A stretch of DNA of 64,000 bases, taken from contig CM041089.1 of NCBI GenBank assembly GCA_023079485.1, positions 13,221,001-13,285,000 on the forward strand, written 5' to 3'. Below the pieces are notes generated by a model. That model was not told the origin of the DNA. It made no database searches and saw only the letters and a list, made by a program, of their open reading frames with translations. Source of the DNA: Archilochus colubris (Eukaryota; Chordata; Aves; Apodiformes; Trochilidae). The translations under genes and the position numbers were made by a program. Position 1 is the first letter of the stretch; every line of letters begins with the position of its first letter. This document shows, one piece after another, positions 38,001 to 53,000 of this stretch.

Positions 38001-41000
38001 TGGGGGCAAGAATCTTCTCCCCTCCCCTTTCTGTACAGACCTTTAAAGCAAACAAACCTGAGCTTACAAGCAAAAGCAGCATGCAGATATTACTGTTAGA
38101 AGATGGAAGAATTGCAGTGTTTCCAACTGGTGCATAAATACCCAGAGAGGTGGGTGCCAAACATCACCACCACTCCCACAGCATGCTGTTTGCATTGATG
38201 TTTTAACATTGAGGCTCACGTTGCCATTTTGTCACAGAGAAGTTGAGTTCTACCTCCTTTCTCATTGCACCCACTTTGTGGAGGACAAAAAGTGCACATC
38301 CTCACGTTACATCTTACTTCATTCCTCATCCATCCACCATTACCTCTTAAAATCTTTATTTTTCTTTTCACCAATCTAGTCCTGTGACCTGGAGGAAGTG
38401 ATGATGGATGCTCTGGTCAACGACAAACCAGAATTTGTCAAATTATTTATTGACAATGGGGCTAACATAGCCGAATTCCTGACTTACAGTCGTCTGCAGA
38501 GACTCTACTGCTCCATTTCTCAGAAATGCCTCCTCTATGAACTTCTATTGAAGAAACATGAAGAAAGCAAGCTGACCTTGGCAGGGCTCACTGCTCAGCA
38601 GAATAAAGAGCAGGATATCAGCCCACTCTTCACACTGAGTGAGGTCTCTCGAGTTCTCAAGGATTTTCTCCAGGATGCATGCAAGGGTTTCTATCAAGAC
38701 TTCATACATGGAGGCAAGAAGAAATCTGTGAGTTCCAACTTCCCATCATAGTCCTGCTCCCTTCCAATTTAGAATCTGAAAAGTCTTAGCTAGGTCTTGC
38801 CTTTGGGGGTGGGACAGGGAAGGAAAGGAGAGACAGTCACTTGAGTTTCTCATCCCTTTTTTTCAGCTCTGTATAATTAGGTAAACAGGTAAAATAATTA
38901 TATCTTTTTTTATTTCAAAATACAAAAGGGAATGAAAAAAAGTTTCTAAGATAGATTTCCTCTTTTGCCCCTTCTACACATGGGGGTTTTGTGAAAGGTT
39001 TAACTTTAACTAGCGCTAAGACATGGGCTCTGCTCCAGGATCTCCCTGTATCTGACTCTCTTCTAGTCCAGCTCCCCCAGATCATTCCTCATTCTAGCAC
39101 CTGGCACATGAACATTTTGATCTTATTATACTCCCATGTGTAAGAAGATTTAGTGGGAGATAAATAGAGAATATGAAGGGATAGGTTTAGGTTTACTAAG
39201 GAGTAATTTGAATTTCTAGCAGTCTGCATTCCTAACACAGAACTTGACAGTATTTTTGAGAAGAAAGGCAACCAGGTGATAACCTTTTTCAGTCCCAGGT
39301 CTGAAAATAGACAGCTTCATAAAACTATTCCTAGATTTGCACTGTGTAGGGGTAGATTGGAAATCCAATAATGTGCAGTGGCTGATATTTGCCTTTGGCT
39401 TGTTATAATCTAGTTATTGAGGGACATAACACAGCAAGAAGTAAGGATGATGGTGGGAAGTGGTCTTGTCAAGCACTTTGGAAACACAAGAAGCATAACA
39501 TGTGATAGGTACCACTGCAGAATGGCTGTAGTGCACTGTCCATAGTTGTGAAGTAAATATTTATTTATTGCATTTTATTAGTGTACTTAACACTGAAACT
39601 CTTATGTACCAAAGTTCTTGCAAGAGCACTGGAGAAAGGGGTGGATGCATGATTTCAAAGCAGAGAGGTATAGGAAAATTTCTTTAGACTTTTAGAGAAA
39701 CTAAACAACTGAACATCTATACAATTAAGCCTTTTTATACTTGCCAAGTTCTGTTTTCATCTTGAATAAACTACAAAATAAATTAAAAATCTCACTCAAG
39801 CACTTAAATCACTGTTGCTTTTTATAAAGCCGAGCTGAATTAATTAGTATGAAACCTAAGTGTGAAGCTTGTAAAGATTTCCTTGTTCACCAGGACAGGC
39901 AACTTCAGACAACACTTCTGAAGTCACTAAGGAGACTCCAGTCTCACAAATTTTACAGAAATAAAAATTTGCTCTTAAAGCCTCACTTATCTTTGTGGCA
40001 GCAAGTGAGCTAAAGCCAAGTGCTGTAAAGAAATCCCAATTCAGATCTCAGATGACATCAGCTTTGTTCCTCTTCTTCCCATGCTGCCACCAGTGGCTCA
40101 ATCCCATTATCACTGATAAAAGAAAGAGTATCACTGTACTGGGATCCCAGTGTTGCTGCTGCTAAATTATGTGTCCTGGTTCAGGTTAGGATAAAGTGGT
40201 TACAAAGACTGATGAGACTTCAGAGATATTTTTGTGTTGAGCTATTTCATCAAATGAATTGAACTGAAAACTTTGGAGAGACAAAGGGAAAGGAAAAAAA
40301 ACAACAAACCACCAACACCCCCAAAAAAACTTTGGTAAAGTAAATTGGAAAAGAATTCTACAGTTTGACTAAAAATATATCCACAAAAAAAAAAAATTAT
40401 AATTAAAAAAAGCCCACTCTGACTGCTTCTAATTAACACAATACATATAGAGGCAGTTGAAAAATATATTTAAAATTAAGAACTTGACCTCAGTTGCCAT
40501 ACTTCCTCTAGAGACTTTTTAATCAAATGCTAAGAGAATAAGCAGTGTTCTACTTGAAACAGCCCCTGCATGAGGGAGAGGTTTCTCAAAGGAAAAATGA
40601 AAAGGAGAGCATTCACATCCTCTGTTCTGTCTCATCCTGCACAGGACCCTTGGCAAGATGTATTTCTGTTGAAATAAAATGCCTTTTGTTCCCTTTCCTC
40701 TGAAACCATGTCCTCTGGGGCAGTTGTGCAGCATTCAGCTGAAGGTGAGCTCAGAGGAGTTACTCACAGGTTTGTCTGGATGATGCTACCCAGCAGTGGG
40801 GAAACACTGACCTTTGATAAAGTCAATGAGAGCTTCTGCACTGCTCAGAGGTTCATTCAGAAGGTTCTCACACATCTTGAGTTACACTGGGGACACAAGG
40901 GAGTCAGTACAGCCTGACCTGAGTTACCCCTCAGCTCTACAGAAAAGGGAAAAAGTGAATCAAAAGGACATGAAGCTTCTCGCAAGGCCAAGATCAGGTT

Positions 41001-44000
41001 AGATGATCTCATTGGTACAGAGCAAGGCTGGAAAGCAGGCTGTAATTTCTACCCACTATATTGCAGGATAAAATGAATGCAAAACGATTACCTGGGCCTT
41101 TGGATATGAACCAGAAAACCAAAAATCCTTGGAGGGATTTGTTTGTCTGGGCAGTACTTCAAAACCGGCACAAGATGGCAAACTATTTCTGGGCTATGGT
41201 AAGCTTTGACTTGCAGCTGCTTCAGGTGAAATCTGGGTATATTTCAAGGATTCAGGGTGGTTTTGCTCAGCCTTGGAGCTCAACGGGCAGGGAGGTTTGT
41301 TTCTAACACTCAAGATGTGGCATTTAGGGGGCTCATGCCAGTGGGCTTGGCAGAAGGAGGGCAGAGCAGCAGGAGGTGTAAGGCAGCAGAGCCTGAACAC
41401 CAGCTGCAGAGCTAAACCCCCTTCCCTGCTGCTGCTGCTGAGTCACCACTCAGGATTTGTTCCCTGGGAATAGGTCAATTGTTTGGCTTCCAGCAATGGA
41501 AGGGCAGGATGGCCATGGAGCATCTTTATTTCAGGGAAGGGCAGCATCGTGCTCTCAAAAGCTGAGATTGCAGCTGGGGTCCTTGGCTCCTCTTTTAGCA
41601 CCCTGCACAAGCACAGCCCTGCCTGCTGCATCTGCAGAGCAAAGCTGTAGCTTCCCCAGGCAGACACAGCTATGGGGCTCCATCCCTCAGCTTCCAAACA
41701 GCTGCATCTGGCACAGGAGGAGCCCAGCTCCCCAGCTGTGTGTGTGTGTGTGCATGCAGACACATCTGCACATCTGCCTGGGGACCCTTATTACCAGCAG
41801 GCACATTTCTCTGTGCCACTCTTGTCCCTCTGCCAGCTGGGTTCCTTTCTCACACGTCCTGCTGCCACCTTGGCACTGGGAGACTGGTTTGCATTGTTTC
41901 CATAAATACATTATTCTCCTTTCACTCTCTGACTGCTGCCCCAAGTCAAGCCCAGCACAAGAACTCCCAATAAGGGTTTTTCAGTTCTCAGACATCACCA
42001 AACCTCACTCAGTGCTTCAAGTCTGCATTTGAGGGGTGATTCTTCAAAGAAGAGACACGCATGATTTCTTTTTTTTTGTTAAATGTGTTCATTGGTGTAA
42101 TTCTCCCCACTTCAGGGCATGGTAACATCTGCCTCCCCTTTTTCATTCTGCAGGGGCAGGAAGGTGTAGCTTCAGCTCTGGCAGCCTGCAAGATCCTTAA
42201 AGCCATGTCCCGTCTGGAAACAGAGACCAAAGTAGCACAAATAATGAAAGAGGCCAAGTATGAGCAGCTTGCTGTTGGTAAGTAAAGGTCCCTTTTTAAC
42301 AGCATCCAAAAAATGAAGAAGTGATTGCCACTGGAAGGGAAGCAAGTGGAAAAAAATCAAAATGTGCTTTGGTGAATAATTTGACAGCCTTGCAGCACAG
42401 GCAGTCCCAAACATTCAAGGGCCAGAGAAAAAGGACTCAAAAAGCAGAAAAATCAGTGTTCCAAGAATGGTTCCTGGGATTCATGGTCAGAATTCCTCCC
42501 CTGCTGCATGTTAAGATTTCAAGTGCCTGATCTCAGCACGAGGTGTGCTACAGGGATGGACAAGACAGAAACCCAAACCCACTTCAGCTTCACAGCAGCC
42601 TGGTTTTCCTGCAGTATCAAGCTGGCTCTCTAAGGGCCACTAGAGCAACAAGTTTAAAGGTTTGCCTTGGCTGCTAAAAATAATTTGAGATTACCTCATC
42701 CAGAGGAGGGCTGACTGCACTGCCAAACTGCAGCAAGGCTCAGGCTGGGCTGGCAGCAGCCAGGATGCTCCTCCCTGCAGCAGCAAGCATCCAGACATCT
42801 GCAATGCTGGAATCTCCAGCCCTTCCCTCTTTCCAGATGTCTGCCCAGGTGTTTCTCTCCTGAGCTGCCTTCAGACTGACCCTGTCTGCAGGTAGCACTG
42901 CTGGGAGCAGAGCACATCCCACAGCTGGACAGGCAGAGGTGTTTTCTCTCCTTTTAGCACTACTGAAAGCTCATGCAAGCATTGCTACCTTATTGATACA
43001 CAGGTAGCATTTCCTTCTCTTCTCACAGGGCCATTATAATTTACATTACTTACTTATTTATTACATTTCTTAGCTAAAAGGTCAGATTCTCATCTAATCA
43101 CAGCTCTCGAGTAATTTAGCCGTGGGATTCCATGGCATAATCCACCAGAAGGCTGCTCCTTGACTTCACTAAGTATTAGAATAGATCCTCAATTTTAACT
43201 TCTGGCCCAGAGAACATTAACTATTAATTAGAGTGAACATTCTATAAGAATGAAAAATAGGACATCACCTGCAAAAGAAGTCTGTGAATCAGTTTAAATC
43301 ACCTTGATCCTTTCCCCAGCCCTCCCAGGGTAACAAGATGATGCAGGCTGGCCCAAGAACAGTATTGAGGTAAGAACTGGATCAACAGAATAAATCAAGG
43401 TTTTTATCATTGGACAAGATGTGACTTCTTGTGTTGGGTTTTTTAGAATGTTTGTTCAGTCCCTCTGGAAAAAGAACTACACTGCAACACTTTACCAAGT
43501 CTGAATGACTTCATGTCAAAAGGCTCTGTCTTAAACCCAAGGATTTGTTGGCTCCAAGCCAAAGCTGAGCTGCTTCTTTTGTTTATTGTGTTCCAAAACA
43601 TGGGGGCAGTGTGACAACTCATCCTTCTGTGTGTAAGAGGAGCACCCATGAGACACAGTTCTTCTTGCTATTGCCTAAAGCTCCACATGGGGTGGCTGCA
43701 GACGAGGGACTTGGACAAAGGCTGACATGGTTCCAAGATGCTCCTGAAGCTGTCTGTAGAAGAACTGAGAAAGAAAAACTTCTCCTCACATAAAAAAACC
43801 AAAACAAAAACAAGATGAAAAAACCAAAGCCCAAACCTGTCAGAGGCTCTGGGCTGAGAAGAGAGCATGCAGATAGAGATAAGAGGGAGGTGCTAAGAGA
43901 TTTACTCCATAACTCCCTGCAAATAAAACTGTAGAGTTATTCTTGTGTCCAGCATTGTTCCTCTTTCCTCTCTTACCTTTCTCAGGCTCTTGTCAGTTTT

Positions 44001-47000
44001 GCAGAAGTGTCAGGAGCAGCTGGCAGTGCTCAGGCTCTGCTGCCACCATGCTGTGCCCTGGACACATCCTCCTCTTGCCTAACATTCATTTTCTTATTTT
44101 TTTTCTTCTAAATAACAAAATCTGTTTGTCTGTGTGTCCTTCATTCGTCAGGATTGTTCAATGAATGCTACCACAACAGTGAGGAGAGGGCATTTGCTCT
44201 GCTGGTGAGGAAAAATCAGTACTGGAGCAAAACCACCTGCCTTCAGCTGGCTACAGAAGCAGATGCAAAGTCATTCTTTGCCCACGATGGGGTCCAGGTA
44301 AGTCCCACAGATCCTTCCCTTCCCATCTCCATCCTCAGAGCCTTTAAACAGGATGCTGGACACAGCAGAGGAAAGCTGAACATCTGCCTGAGGCATAAGG
44401 AAGCTGCTCCAAGAAGTGAGGTAACTCCTTGTTCAGATTCAAGGAAGAGCTCACTGATAAAAGTTAAATCAAATCACTATTCAACTTTGCTCTCACAGCC
44501 TGAGCTCTCTGAACATAAAAAAAAAGCAAAATTAAGAGTGATGGTGCTTCTGGCTCCCAGTGCCTGATGTGCACTTTCTTAAAGCTACAGATTTTGCTCA
44601 ATTGCCCTCAAATTCCTCTTCTTCCCAGCGTCCTCCAGAGCTCTGCATACTCAACATCTGCAGAGGGATGCACAGAGAACCTCTTGGCTCTGAATCCATG
44701 TCTGCTCTTTAGTTCTCCAGAGCATTCACTGTCTTAGAAGCCACAGCCCATGGGTGCACTTCACCTACATGTGTGTTTTTTGTGATGTTAAAGCCCTGTC
44801 TTGTTTTTTTTTTTGACTTTCAGGCATTCCTGACAAAAATATGGTGGGGAGACATGGCTACAAGCACACAGATCCTGAAGTTAATCTCTGCATTCTGGTG
44901 CCCTTTCCTAATCTACACAAATTTAATAGCATTCAGGTACACATAGAACTATTTGGGTGCAAGAGAGAAGTAAAGGATGAAAAATCAACCATGAAAAATA
45001 AAATAAAATTATCCAGACTCAAAATTTCTCACCTAAGTGATAAAAACTGTAACATCCCCAACAGAAGGACTGCCCCAAAAATCAGCTTTTTATGGGACTG
45101 AGTGATCTGTTTGTCCTGTGATCATCCAAAGACTTAAAAAAAGATCAATACCACTCTTTCCCATATATCATTTCTATTTTGCATAGTCCACAAAAAAAAG
45201 TCTGCTGGACTTCTGTCAGCTCCAGATCCTACACAATAATATATAGAATATCTCCAGTATAGCACCCTCTATTTCTAGATTTGGAGATGCATGGTTCAGA
45301 TTTATCTTATCTAGTAAAACAGCCATCACAAAGCACTATTATCAGCCACAAGGCTTATCAAGGCAAATGGCTATTACAAAGCAGTATTATCAGCCCCCTG
45401 ATAGCCCTAAGTCAGGCTTAAAAACACAGGACTGACATGAAATCAATTCAGATTTTTTTAATTCAATGGCTTATGAGATCTCTTTGTCAGTCTTCTGCAG
45501 GCAGAGCTTTGGAGTTCAGGTTTTTGTAGGGCAAGACTAGAATCTTGGCTTTCTTAAAAAACAAGCAAACAAACAACTAACAAACAAAAAACCACCACAA
45601 AACAGAACAGAAAAGAAACAAAAGGCAGTAAGATGCTCAGAGAGTAATAAAAATCCAGGAATTAAACTTTACTAAGACCTCCTACTATTGTAACACATAC
45701 AAATAACCAGAGTTGTCATTATGGAACTACATTCTGTTATGGAATACATGTTTCTAACTGTTTTTATGGAAAAACATATGTTTCTAACTTTCTGTTAGGA
45801 AATAAATGTTTCTAACTTGCTTAAAAAGCAAGAGGAAAACTTGTTGGCCACTGCTGACATGGGACTTTCCTTCTGCCAGTATCTCTGAAGATGACTTTTG
45901 TCTTACAAGTTCAAGTAATTCAATGTGAAAATTTGGCATAGTTTGGGGGGAAAGGCTTAAATTACGACTCATAATCAAACCAAACCATTCCAAAATTGTT
46001 TCAGTGAGGATATTTAATGGAAATACAGGAGCTGACACCATGTTCCCTACTGCTTCAGGCATTTTATTTCTTAGTTGCTTGTAAGAGTAGCCAGGAACAG
46101 AGCACTGGGGTCTTGTCTTCTAAGAGTGAGGGGTACGTTTCTGCTCCAATCCTAAGTAATTTAAGGACACTGAGGATACTGCTCCATTTTTGTGAGGCAT
46201 GACAATTAGCATTTCTCTGAATCTTGTGGGTGACTTCAGCTTTCACCTTACAAATAGAGAATTTGCACCTGTAAGGATGATGCATTATCTGATAGCTTCT
46301 CAGCAGAGCAAGTCCAAAGTAAGTACAAGCTACTAGAAAAGCCAATTTAGTAGTGAAAACTTGCTAACCACCATATTTCAGCTGCTGAATTTATTTCCTT
46401 ACAGTGAGGACCAACAATCAAAGAATGAGCCAGAACCATTTAAAGAACTGGATGGTTTAGAGACAGAGAAGACTCTGTTTTTTTCCAAGGAAGAAGATAG
46501 GTGAGTTTAAACCCATTAGTTAATATAACTTCTGTGATCACAAAGGACACTTCTTGGGGATTAGTGACCAGGTAACCATTTAAGGACAAAAAACCACAAT
46601 GAGACACAACTTTACTTGTTCTGAGGAAGAAATTTCTACAGAACCCTTCTCAATACTTGGGAAATCATAAAGCATTTCCTAAGATTCCCTTTCAGGTCCT
46701 GTCTGACCAACCTGATCTCCTTTTATGATCAGGTGACCCGTATAGTGGATGAGAGGAAGGCTGTGGATGTGGTCTGCCTGGACTTCAGCAAGGCCTTTGA
46801 CACCATCTCCCACAGCATCCTCCTGAAAAAGCTGTCAGCCCACGGCTTGGACAGGAGCACCCTGTGCTGGGTTAGGAACTGGCTGGAGGGCCGGGCCCAG
46901 AGAGTGGTGCTGAACGGGGCTGCATCCAGTTGGCGGCCGGTCACTAGTGGTGTCCCCCAGGGATCAGTGTTGGGCCCAGTGCTGTTCAATATCTTTAGTG

Positions 47001-50000
47001 ATGATTTAGATGAGGGGATTGAGTCCATCATCAGCAAATTCGCAGGTGACACTAAGCTGGGGGGGAGTTTGGATCAGCTGGAAGGCAGGAGGGCTCTGCA
47101 GAGGGACCTGGACAGACTGGAGAGTTGGGCTGATCCCAACGGGATGAGGTTCAACACGGCCAAGTGCCGGGTCCTGCATTTTGGCCACAACAACCCCATG
47201 GGGAGCTCCAGGCTGGACACAGAGTGGCAGAAAGGGACCTGGGAGTCTGGATTGCCAGGAAGCTGAACATGAGCCAGCAGTGTGCCCAGGTGGCCAAGAA
47301 GGCCAATGGCATCCTGGGCTGGCTCAGGAACAGCGTGGCCAGCAGGTCCAGGGAAGGGATTCTGCCCCTGTGCTCAGCCCTGGGGAGGCCACAGCTTGAG
47401 TCCTGTGTCCAGTTCTGGGCCCCTCGGCTCAGGAAGGAGATTGAGGTCCTGGAGCAGGTCCAAAGGAGGCAACTGGGCTGGTGAAGGGACTTTAGCACAG
47501 ATCCTATGAGGAGAGGCTGAGGGAGCTGGTGGTGTTGAGGCTGGAGAAGAGGAGGCTCAGAGGAGACCTCATCACTCTCTACAACTCCCTGAAAGGAGGT
47601 TGGAGCCAGGGGGGGGTTGGGCTCTTTTCCCAGGCAACTCTCAGCAAGACAAGAGGGCAGGGTCTCAAGTTGTGCCAGGGGAGGTTTAGGTTGGATATTA
47701 GAGAGAATTTCTTTCTGGAGAGGGTGATCAGGCATTGGAATGGGCTGCCCAGGGAAGTAGTGGATTCTCCGTGTCTGGAGATATTTCAAAAGAGCCTGGA
47801 TGTGGCACTGAGTGCCATGGGCTGGGAACTGCAGCGGGAGTGGATCAAGGGTTGGACTTGATGATCTCTGAAGTCCCTTCCAACCCAGTCGATTCTATGA
47901 TTCTATGATGGGTGATATACATTTGATTTAGGAACCAAGCCATCCATGGTTTTCTCAACTGAACAGAAAGGATTTCATCAGTACCTGGGAATTTCTTCTT
48001 AAGTCAGCTTTCCACTATACTAATGCTCTATTTTAAAAGCCCTGAGGAACCTAAGTGCAACACAAACTTAGGAGATAGAAGAACTACACAAACAGGAAAA
48101 TAAGCACAAAGATTTTGTCAGCTGCTTGAGGGCATTCACAGATTTGTGATGCAAAACTTCTGAATCCCACCCTATGCCTCTGCCAAAGCCTCCTCACCAA
48201 AACTTGCAAGGCCTTCAGTCAGGATAGGAAAACTTTTGATTAGCACAAAGTCCTCTTAATAGAAAATCAGTGCTCAGTAGCCACTTGTATTGAGTGTGTG
48301 CTTTGCAATAATTAAGAGACCTTCAGAAACAAGTGGACAACCAGAGCAAGGAAGCATCTGCAATGTATGAAGTGCTGGACCAAGGCAGAGTCATTAGGTT
48401 CTGGCTTTACTTCTGGTATATTGGAGAAAACAATTTGTTTGTCTCTCTCCCTCCCTAACCTTCAAAATAGGTGTAAAAGCATCTGCCCCTGGGGAGCTAT
48501 TTGTAAGCAATGTCAGAAAGCACTTTCGTATCCTGACTTAAAGGTGGTTTGGGCATTCTCATTGCTATTATCTTAGCAAATTGTTTTAACAAAAAGGCTC
48601 TCTCCTTTCCCAGATCTATTTCAGCATCTAACAGTAAAGCTGCAATTATCTCTTTATGACATTAGCCTGTTACCATGGGGATGTATCTTACGAGGTAATA
48701 AATTGAGGTAGCACAGAATCAGGCATCTAGAAAAGACTGGGTGTGAGCAGAAACTTTGCCTTCTAACAAACCCTTTTTAATAATTAGCAAGAAGATCAGG
48801 GGAAATTAAAAACCACTGAAGAGTCATTGCTGCTTTCTTGTGAGGTGAAATCGCAGACACCCTTCATTAGAGATCACACCTCTCCCTCAGAATCACAAAA
48901 TTAAAGATCAAATAACATCCCTGGCTTACACAGGAGAGCAATTTCTATGGAAGCAAAGATCAGATTGCCATCAAATACAGGGAACTTGCATTTTCTGTGC
49001 AGGATAATTTCCAGTGCCAAAAGATAGCACTTCATGTTCCAAAACACAGCAAAAACAGCTGTAGATGTCCAGGTCAGATTTCCCTTCAGTTAACAAAATA
49101 CTTGCATAATTCCCCTATAATCAGAGACTACCTTAATAAATAATTCCTCAGGTCAAAGTTTTGCTAACAGGCTTCTATATGACTTTTTCTGCAATTTACT
49201 CTCATTTCATTGTAAATGGCAAGATGCCAGTGATTAGAGTTGTGTAAAGGACTGAAATATTCCTTCAGGAGTTCTCCCAAACTTCAGGAAGAATGATTAA
49301 GAAACGCATTGCTTGGGATGATCCAGCACTTTGAGACTGGGTCAGAAAGAGGAATTCTTTACAACAACAAGAACTACTGCACACAAACACTGCAAGAAAT
49401 TTTCAAAGCCAAAATAATTAAGAACTGAGCCTGAAACTACCCTGGTCATTTGTGTCTCTTTCCTGGGATTTAGGATGAGGGACAGCAGTCAGCCCAGTCC
49501 CCCCTCTCCTTGGGGTATTTGTACTCCATGCAGGAACCCAGTGAAGTTACAAATCATAATTACCACAGCAAAACTCAAATAACAAGAATGTTCAAGTCAA
49601 ATATGAATTTTTCATTTCAAAACCTTCTCCCTGACTCAAAATATTTTTGCCATTGGAATATTGTAGTATTGGGATTGCTCTTTTACAGCTTTCTTCCTTG
49701 CCATTCCCAGCATTTGCCTGTTACTGTTTTACAAGTAGCTTTATATAGAATAACACTGCTCCTATTCCCATGGACTAATTTTAGGAAACCATTACCAAGC
49801 CTATATTCTTTTTGTTTTGCAGAGGAAATGGTAAATTGGAAAAGCAGAACCCTTCTGAAAACACAGCATGGGTGACGTTCATATTTACTCGGTGGAGGAA
49901 ATTCTGGAGTGCCCCTGTAACTGTATTCACAGGGAATGTTATCATGTACTTTGCTTTTCTCTTTCTATTTACTTACGTCCTTTTACTGGACTTTAAACCA

Positions 50001-53000
50001 CCTCCACCTGAGGGTCCCTCCACTACAGAAATTACACTTTACTTCTGTGTTTTTACCCTGGTCTTGGAAGAAATCCGACAGGTCAGTAACCAAAGACACC
50101 TCAGAAAAACCACAATAAAACTTGAATTTTGAATAAATTTACAACCTGTAGAACTCTACAAGCTAGAAGGTTTCAAGTGCCAGTCACAGTATTTTGATTT
50201 TTACAAAGAACAATCCCAAACTTACCTTCTCCAAAAGACTTCTCTCTCTCTCCTAACTCTTCCTCCCCTGTAGAAACCTGGAGCTCCACCTCTATTTTTC
50301 CATCCTGCTCCAGCTGTAGCCAAGTCAGCTGCTAAGCTTCAGGTGTCCTTCATTTTGCATAGTATCTCCCTGATTTCACTCTCCAGAGCTAGGGCCTCCA
50401 ATTATATTCTCTACCTGGAAACACAGCAGACAAATCTGCATCTACATCTACAGAGTTTTAAATTCTTCCACACTGGGGATCATTAAAAAAAAAAAACAAA
50501 AAGAAGTGGATGAATTCAGATTATTTGTGTTTTTCCTAAAACTACTCAGTTCAACATACCAGCAGATTTATTTGGTTTGCTTTCCTTTAAAAATCCAACC
50601 CCAGATTTCTCCATTACCCTCCCAGCTCCCAATTTTTAAATGTCATCAGCTCCACAACTGAAATAAAGTGTGAACAATGGTGCCAGTGTGCTGCCAACTC
50701 TGGATGCATAAAGCTGCCCTCTTCAGACATGAAAAGGCAGCTATAAACATTTACTCTGGAAGAACAAATATGTGTTCACTACTTAAGCAACAGGGACACT
50801 GAGGAGGATCCCAGTTGGGTACTGGAAAGCTGAAATTATGCAGCAAGGTCATACCCAGAGGAGATGGAAAATATTGGGATGAAAAAAACCCATTTCATTA
50901 TAAAACAGGAAGAGTGCCAGGCTAAAACCCACTGAAGAAACCCAACTTTTTACTAGATAATCAAATATCAACCCCAGTCTGAAAATGCCAAATCTGTTCA
51001 TGTAGTTTAGGAAGCAATGTCTAGAAACTGAACTTTGACTGGAAGTCATTGGTTTTTTAGCAGCCCAAATGCTGGCAAAATCTTAAATGAGGTCTGAAAA
51101 ATACTTAAGGCTAATAGTGCAAGAATAAAAAGATTTGACTTTTTTCTTTTCATCTATTTTGTTTTAAGAGAGTAAATTGATCTTACGTTTTCAAGCTTTT
51201 TTTTCCTCTTAGAGTAGGAATTTGGAAATGAAAGAGCAAAAGGAAGCAGGTGTTGTGTTAAACTCCCAGTGTGAAACTGGCAACAAATCAATACCAACGA
51301 TTATTTCTCTTTTTCAGAGTTTCTATACAGATGAAGACACAAACTTAATGAAAAAATTTAAACTATACGTTGAGGATAACTGGAATAAATGTGACATGGT
51401 GGCCATCTTCCTCTTTATCATTGGGGTAATCTGCAGGTATATGTATGTGTGCATATGTGTACGTCCATGTGATGTGGTCAGCATGTGTGTGATCCATATA
51501 TTCCATGTGACGTGGGGTCTCCTGTGCATGAGAGAACAGGTTAACACGTTTACTTTACAGACTTTGTGATATTTTTCTGCAATAGAAGCTTCTAAAACTC
51601 TGTGGAATCACGGATGTTCCTCTGGAGACCATAGAAAGACATATTGAATCTTCAAACCCATGTATAGAATAGGTCTGTGGGGTTGTTTTGGTTGGTTTTG
51701 GCAATCATGTAGTCAATGTGTTGTTTTTTTTGTGTTTTCCTCTTTTTTTTTTTTTTTTTTTTTAATTTAAATAAATCTCATTAAGGCCAAACCAGAGCAT
51801 CCAGTTTTGGACATTTCTCCTCAATGTACAAATGTTCCATTCATTTTCCAGGCTTCTGCAACCATAGCCCTGCAGCTCTTGCCTTTTCCTAACTAGGCTG
51901 TGTCTGGAAACTGAGGTTAATATTGGAGACAATAATTCTCAGCAATACTTGCTGAGTAAATCTTTGATTTAATGTGTTCTACAGGATGCTGAACTCCACT
52001 TTCCAAGCTGGCCGTACAATCCTTGCCATTGATTTTATGGTGTTTACACTTAGGCTTATCCATATTTTTGCAATCCACAAGCAACTTGGACCAAAGATCA
52101 TAATTGTGGAAAGGATGGTAAGTGTGCTGAGTATCTCTTGGATAAATAGATGTACTTGTGCTCTCTAAAAATGGAAAGCAGGAAATCTGTTTACAAAGGA
52201 GATCGGTTTATAATCTATTTTATTTTGGTATTTTTAAGGCTTGTCATTTTGCATCTATTCCCTTATTTATTGTGTTAGACTCCATCAGCTTAAAAGGGAT
52301 CCTTCCTAAGAGCTCTGTGTGTATTCAGCAAAAACCTGAGGCAGACAAGAGGCCACTTTCAGAGCTGAATGACTCTGCTCTGCTTGGGGATCAGCTCATG
52401 TTAGCTGCAAGAAGTGTCAAAAAAAATATCTCTGAAAAAGGATAGTTGTTAAGTTTCCCACAGGGGTTATTCTGACATATGTTGGAAGATGTTGAGAAAA
52501 GATTTGAATTTATTACCACTCTCCTGCAGGAAATGAGGCATTAGGACTCCAGTTGCTGGGCTGGGGTATGCATTGGGGTGTAGAAGTAGCTTTTTATTCA
52601 GGAGGGTTAATCCTCTAGGCCAATTAGCTCATGGTAACTGATTAATAGGAGTCCATCTAATTGTAAGTGCTATTATAGAATCTCCAAATATTTGATTAGT
52701 GACTCAGAGCAGAGCTTAGTAAAAGCCTTACAGTCTAAACAAGCCTATACATTGAATAAACAGAACTACCAAGCTCTTTGGGTTTGTCTACAGATGCAAT
52801 AACTGGAACTCTAACATGACATTTGCTTGGAGTAGCAAAAGGGTAAATGGCAAATAAATATTTGTTCTATCTAGCTTCCAGCATTGCCAGACTTTTATTG
52901 TAAGAGAAGTCAGACCTACAGCTCCTAACCAACCCTTCCTTGCTACAAACCAAGCTCAAGCAGGGCCCTGGGTAAATCTGTGTCTGCTACGTTGGCATCT

